Shown here: in pieces, positions 59,983 through 64,000 of the stretch
Layout of the letters: each line of letters opens with the position of its first letter
Position numbering within the stretch: position 1 is the first letter of the stretch
From: Desulfosarcina widdelii
Lineage (GTDB): Bacteria > Desulfobacterota > Desulfobacteria > Desulfobacterales > Desulfosarcinaceae
NCBI RefSeq assembly: GCF_009688965.1
Contig: NZ_AP021875.1
Location: 5,518,001 to 5,582,000, forward strand
Reading direction: 5' to 3'
DNA length: 64,000 nt
Translations under genes and position numbers: made by a program
Notes under the pieces: generated by a model
Seen by the model: only the letters and a program-made list of their open reading frames with translations
What the model was told of the DNA's origin: nothing
Databases searched by the model: none

Positions 59983-62900
59983 TTACCTCACCAGAATAAT
60001 GTCCTCGACCTTTCGTCCGTCGGGCAGCTTTGAGATCTTGCGTTTCAAGAATGCCTCCATCAGACGCTTTTTCTCGCGATCACTTCCCACAACGACCACG
60101 TCGATGTTGTCGAGAAAGGTGACTGAATACTTGAAAATGGTTTCGTTGCTGCTCCGCCCGGCAAACTTTTTCCAATCAGCCGGCGTGCTCCCGCGATGGT
60201 TTGAAACGTATTCGTCGCGCACCCGCCCGAAGGCATCATGGTCGTAGCTGATGGCGTCCATTCGTCGTAACATACGCTTCTTGAAATACAACCCCACGTC
60301 CGGAGACCGACTTGTCGTGGGTAGTTTTTTGATGCGGGCGAAAAAGTAACTGGCACCACCGGTATCCATATCCGCCGTCGGCGACATGCCGCCGACAGGG
60401 ATGCCTGCGCGGAGTTTTTCCACCGTGCTCACCATGGCCCCGTTGTTATCCAATACAGTCTCGATGAAAGAAGGCAGGTCCTCACCATTGGTCAGTCGGT
60501 GGTACAGGCCGTAGCCCTTCATCTGCTTTTCAAGATCATCGTCCGACAAATCGAAACGGTACTGATGACGATATCCGCCACGTTTCGCGGCATCCTTGAA
60601 GGCGAACTGGTGCTCACCCGGTGGATCATATCCTTGCATCCGGGTCAGATCCTTCACGCCGAGACGCCGCTCCCAGAAACCGCGCATTTCTCGAATACGT
60701 TCCTCCTTACTCGCCGCCCGACGGTCAAGCTCCTTGACCACGGCCTTGTATGCGGGATCACCATCCACCTTGGTCAGATAGGCTTGTTTGTGGAGATAAA
60801 GCAACTCCGCGTCCTGTGGCGTGGCGGTTCCAGCTTTAAGCCCGATGGATTCCATATTGTCAAAGGCTCGTTCAAGGCCTTTTGTGTCGGGCCGATCCGG
60901 CAGGATCAGTTCGAACTCGCCTCGTTGTGCGTAAAGATTTTTCTCTGACCATGGACGGTAGACGGCGCGCACTCCGTCGCCGAAGTCGACTTCGTATTGC
61001 TCGCCGGCCTTGATCGAACGTCCACCAAACAGGGTCGAGTTGTCCACGGTTTCATCCAGCACGTGGAGCTCACCTTTTCTTAATTCCCTTCTGGGTTGGA
61101 GTACCTTCGTGCGCCGCACGGTAAACGGGACATTCTTTTGCTTCCTCTTGCGGGTCGCACGTTTTTTCAGATAGGTCTCGAAGCGCCCGTCGATTGTGCT
61201 TTTCTCGCCAACGGCCTGCTGAACCTTTTCGACCCAGGCGATATAGGTCTGCGCCATCTCCCGCACGTCCGGATCGTCCGCCTTGCTCAATCGCCTGAGG
61301 GCTTTCAGGTGTTCTGTGGTCTTTTTGATGGTCGTCTGGTTGTACTTGTGGTCCTGGGCGTGATGGTTGATGGTCTTCACCGCGGCCAGGATATCGTTTG
61401 CGAAGAGATCATCAGGGAGCGGTTCGCCTACACGGGCGGCGGCTGTATCGACACCGGCCTTGCGAATGGCCGCAAGTAGATTCTCCTCTGCCTCGGGACG
61501 GACCTTCATCTTGACCACGGTCCGCTGCCGACCCTTAAAAGTTTCGACGAAAATCAAAGCGTTCTGGTCCTCGATATCGCCCTCGTCGAATGGAAGCACC
61601 TTTCCTTGCCAACCCAGAGAGCGCACATCTTCCAACAGCGCCTCTTCAGCCACTCCCAGCTTTCTTTTGGGCACCGCTTCGAGAACGTCATCAAAGCGGA
61701 AATCCTTCCGACCAAGAATATGTCCGTAGAACGATTCGAAATCACGACGCAGGTTTTGCTTGCGAGCAAGTGCCGTTTCATAAAACGCCTGTTTGCGACT
61801 CGCGTCACCACCGAATCGGCCTTCCGCATAAGGACGCAAGATGGCCAGATAATCATCGTCGGGAATCTTCTCGACCTCACGGATGTAACGTAGCGTCACC
61901 GAGGGGTCGATCTCGGTTTTCCCTTCTTTGACCGCACGGAAGAGGGTGTTGTAGAACGGCTCCTGCTCACCATAGCGGGCGTTGGGATGGTAATCGATAG
62001 AGAGACGATCCTCTCCCAGGTGTTTGAAGAGCTGTCCCTTGTCGATGCCATAGATTTTGCCGTCGCTGCCGCGTAAAAACTGCTTGGCATGACCGTCGTG
62101 ATTGGCTATCAGCCAGTCGAGGACGTGCTCCCGCTGGATTTGCTCGATTTCGAGCGTGGTGAGACCAGTCGGGTCTATTCCGGCGAAGTCAAGCTGAGCT
62201 TTGAGATCGGTCCGCCATTTCTGGATGGAACCTAAACGTCCGTTCAGGCGGATGGTGCGGACCTCGACGGCGTCCGGATCGATGAGCCGTCCTATTTTGT
62301 ACGCCGCTTCCTCCCCATGGGCGATGAAGTCGTCGCTGGCATGCTCCACAGGCTTGAAGAGCCATCGCTCGCCCTTTTCGTCGGTCCAGAATTCCTTGCT
62401 GTGCGCGCCGCCGACCTGCGCCTTGCCTGCATGCTTGAAGCTTTCCGGCTTGCCTTTGTCGACCCATACAGCGTCGGCATCTTCAAACTCAACACCCTTT
62501 TTGGTGAAAACGGTTGGCGTCGCTTCCGGTGCCGGAGGCTGCTTAGATGGCTTGGCCTTGACGATCTTTTTCTTGCCGCCGTGTTTCGCTGACCAGGCTG
62601 CGTGTTTTGTCTCAATTCCGGCCTTGGCTGCCTGCACCTTTGCCGGATCGGTCTCGGTAAAAATGGTAACCAGCTCGTCCTTGTTGGCCCACTGCCAGTG
62701 CTTGACCTTGGTCTCCTTGGCCAGTGTCTTGAGGTCGCCCACCTTCATGGATGCGACCTGATCCTGGAAGAGCTTCTTTTTGAACGCGAGCTCCTTGGCG
62801 CGAGATGCCAGCAGCTCCTGGGGCAATTCCGCGCCCCCGGTAATAGCCTTTTCAGCTTCCTTCACCGCGGATAGGAAATCGGCGTACCCCGAAGGTGTGT

Positions 62901-64000
62901 CGGGCACCACCACCTTGGCGGCCGCCTGATCAAGAGATTCTTTCGCTTTTTTGAGCGCCTCTTTCTTGGCGGCTTCGACCGCTTCCTGCTTGGCCTTTTC
63001 GGCCATTTCCTCGCCGGCGGTTTTTTGTAGAGCCTCGATGAGTTGTTGCTTATTCTTGAGTGGGCCGATGTGGTGCTTCTTCTTGGCCGCGATGAGGGCC
63101 TGGCCCTTCAATCCGGAGTGGTCGATGCCGGGCTCCAATTCATCAAGCAGTTCGATCACGTCCTGTTTGGTCATGTTCAAAGAGACGCCCTTGGTCTTGG
63201 CCATCTCCTTTAGCTCGGCGACGGTCAGGTCCTGCATGCCACCCGACGCCGGGACTTTTTTCAATTGTTCCGCCAACTGCTGGGCTTGTTTTAGCGCCGC
63301 CTGTTTTTCGGCCAGGAGCTTGACCAGGTCATCCTTGGTGCGTAGCAGGCCGATCTTGTGTTCCTTCAGCTTCGCCTTCAGTGCGGCTCCGGTGAGATCC
63401 GAATGGTCGAAGCCCGGCTCGACTTGATCGAGCAGTTTGATGAAGTCGGCCTTGGTGCGGGCGATGGAGACACCGTTCTGCTTCGACAGGGTCTGAAGCT
63501 GTTTCACGGTGAGGGTGTTCAGGTCCGCGACCTCCCCGCTCTCGAAAGCGGCCTTTAGCTTGGTGTCCTCCTTAAATTTCGCCTTTGCTTGTTTTTCGAT
63601 GGCCTGGGGAGGGAGGATGCAGGCATCAGGTTCAGCCGCAGCCTTCGCCCCAAGCTCACCACCGCAAATCACCAGGGGCCAAGCCACCACGCTGGTGCAG
63701 CGACAGTTGGGATGGGCGGGCTGACGGGGAAACCGGCCTGTATCAAAAACCTTTCCGTCCAGCGGGCCACAGATCGGGCAGACCCGTTCATCCTCCATGG
63801 TCATCCACTCGAGCTTGCGGACGCCGACCTGGTTGTGGAACTTGATCCGGCCCTGGTTATGAGCCCGCAGCACCTCGGTGCGTGCGATTACCTCCATGCG
63901 GTACTGGGCCTTGCTGAACACTTTGGAACCCGCGTGGCGGAAGGATTCCGGGTCCTTTACAACACGCCCGAGATCGCGGGCGATGTCTTCGACGCCTTTG
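59983..64000 (-). CDS. Giant MuF-type head protein with SAP-like repeats and a PI3K/HipA-like kinase core (5' end outside window)
   Basis: At least 1,338 residues; the frame stays open to the window edge, so it starts outside. Numbering here is from the GTG at 63921. Residues ~1-80 match the MuF/gpF/SPP1-gp7 head protein with its zinc site CPICGPLDG and HPNCRC. Five SAP/HeH-like helix-extension-helix repeats follow (from ~137, ~176, ~231, ~270 and ~392). A kinase-like domain (~500-750) has lysine K523 (WLFKP), catalytic NHDGHAKQ (607-614) and GIDKGQ (625-630), matching PI3K/HipA-type DxHxxN/DxG motifs with Q for N. The C-terminal third (VDFGDGVRAVYRPWS, SPTADMDTGGASYFFARI) is unassigned. MuF-linked C-terminal toxin or effector domains are known in temperate phages. 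Confidence 0.75.
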   Translation of the reverse strand, partial: KGVEDIARDLGRVVKDPESFRHAGSKVFSKAQYRMEVIARTEVLRAHNQGRIKFHNQVGVRKLEWMTMEDERVCPICGPLDGKVFDTGRFPRQPAHPNCRCTSVVAWPLVICGGELGAKAAAEPDACILPPQAIEKQAKAKFKEDTKLKAAFESGEVADLNTLTVKQLQTLSKQNGVSIARTKADFIKLLDQVEPGFDHSDLTGAALKAKLKEHKIGLLRTKDDLVKLLAEKQAALKQAQQLAEQLKKVPASGGMQDLTVAELKEMAKTKGVSLNMTKQDVIELLDELEPGIDHSGLKGQALIAAKKKHHIGPLKNKQQLIEALQKTAGEEMAEKAKQEAVEAAKKEALKKAKESLDQAAAKVVVPDTPSGYADFLSAVKEAEKAITGGAELPQELLASRAKELAFKKKLFQDQVASMKVGDLKTLAKETKVKHWQWANKDELVTIFTETDPAKVQAAKAGIETKHAAWSAKHGGKKKIVKAKPSKQPPAPEATPTVFTKKGVEFEDADAVWVDKGKPESFKHAGKAQVGGAHSKEFWTDEKGERWLFKPVEHASDDFIAHGEEAAYKIGRLIDPDAVEVRTIRLNGRLGSIQKWRTDLKAQLDFAGIDPTGLTTLEIEQIQREHVLDWLIANHDGHAKQFLRGSDGKIYGIDKGQLFKHLGEDRLSIDYHPNARYGEQEPFYNTLFRAVKEGKTEIDPSVTLRYIREVEKIPDDDYLAILRPYAEGRFGGDASRKQAFYETALARKQNLRRDFESFYGHILGRKDFRFDDVLEAVPKRKLGVAEEALLEDVRSLGWQGKVLPFDEGDIEDQNALIFVETFKGRQRTVVKMKVRPEAEENLLAAIRKAGVDTAAARVGEPLPDDLFANDILAAVKTINHHAQDHKYNQTTIKKTTEHLKALRRLSKADDPDVREMAQTYIAWVEKVQQAVGEKSTIDGRFETYLKKRATRKRKQKNVPFTVRRTKVLQPRRELRKGELHVLDETVDNSTLFGGRSIKAGEQYEVDFGDGVRAVYRPWSEKNLYAQRGEFELILPDRPDTKGLERAFDNMESIGLKAGTATPQDAELLYLHKQAYLTKVDGDPAYKAVVKELDRRAASKEERIREMRGFWERRLGVKDLTRMQGYDPPGEHQFAFKDAAKRGGYRHQYRFDLSDDDLEKQMKGYGLYHRLTNGEDLPSFIETVLDNNGAMVSTVEKLRAGIPVGGMSPTADMDTGGASYFFARIKKLPTTSRSPDVGLYFKKRMLRRMDAISYDHDAFGRVRDEYVSNHRGSTPADWKKFAGRSSNETIFKYSVTFLDNIDVVVVGSDREKKRLMEAFLKRKISKLPDGRKVEDIILVR

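Noticed and set aside
1..64000. CRISPR arrays, rRNA, complete tRNA genes, riboswitches
   Set aside because: No regularly spaced repeats, no rRNA-like stretches and only a tRNA T-arm remnant were seen by eye.

Overview
The window joins a bacterial chromosome segment (about 1-28.5 kb) to the late region of a contractile-tailed prophage (about 28.5-64 kb). The host looks Gram-negative, anaerobic and possibly deltaproteobacterial (Desulfobacterota). That is an inference from a ~1,500-residue 2-hydroxyacyl-CoA-dehydratase-type activase, an acyl-CoA/butyrate energy operon, an RND efflux system with its outer-membrane channel and an LpxR-like outer-membrane protein. Nearly all real genes lie on the minus strand.

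1-1.2 kb: the 3' part of a tyrosine recombinase, then inverted repeats and a tRNA T-arm-like remnant, suggesting an old integration site. 1.2-18.7 kb: an unusually compact minus-strand unit headed by a TetR regulator with a consensus promoter and a palindromic operator candidate. Order: tetR, outer-membrane channel, membrane-fusion adaptor, patatin phospholipase, small membrane protein, RND pump, membrane/HD-domain fusion, giant activase. These eight genes all overlap. A helical repeat protein, the LpxR-like protein and an AarF/UbiB-type kinase follow with short gaps.

18.8-26.5 kb: a fragment of a HTH gene, then an operon headed by an IclR regulator with a 35-bp palindrome just upstream. It encodes two alpha and one beta subunit of ADP-forming acyl-CoA synthetase, two phosphotransbutyrylase-type proteins and butyrate kinase. 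Together these would convert acyl-CoA to acid plus ATP. 26.5-28.5 kb: the remains of a defence-type HTH/SNF2-helicase operon. The helicase is split by a ~130-bp palindromic insertion flanked by 7-bp direct repeats and is cut off after its ATPase domain.

28.5-64 kb: phage late genes, all read right to left: MuF-type head protein (partial), head module, tail module, baseplate/lysis module, fibre module, and last a four-gene amidoligase cassette. A 30-bp directional motif, CCGACA-N13-TCCGGTARGTA, occurs four times and only at the start of each module, so it is a candidate phage late promoter. Other notable points are a fusion of two DNA adenine methyltransferases to the prohead protease and scaffold (with a nested scaffold start), a giant MuF protein with SAP-like repeats and a PI3K/HipA-like kinase core, and a very short tape measure fused to a tail-assembly-chaperone N-terminus. 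All family names come from reading motifs by eye; no searches were run.
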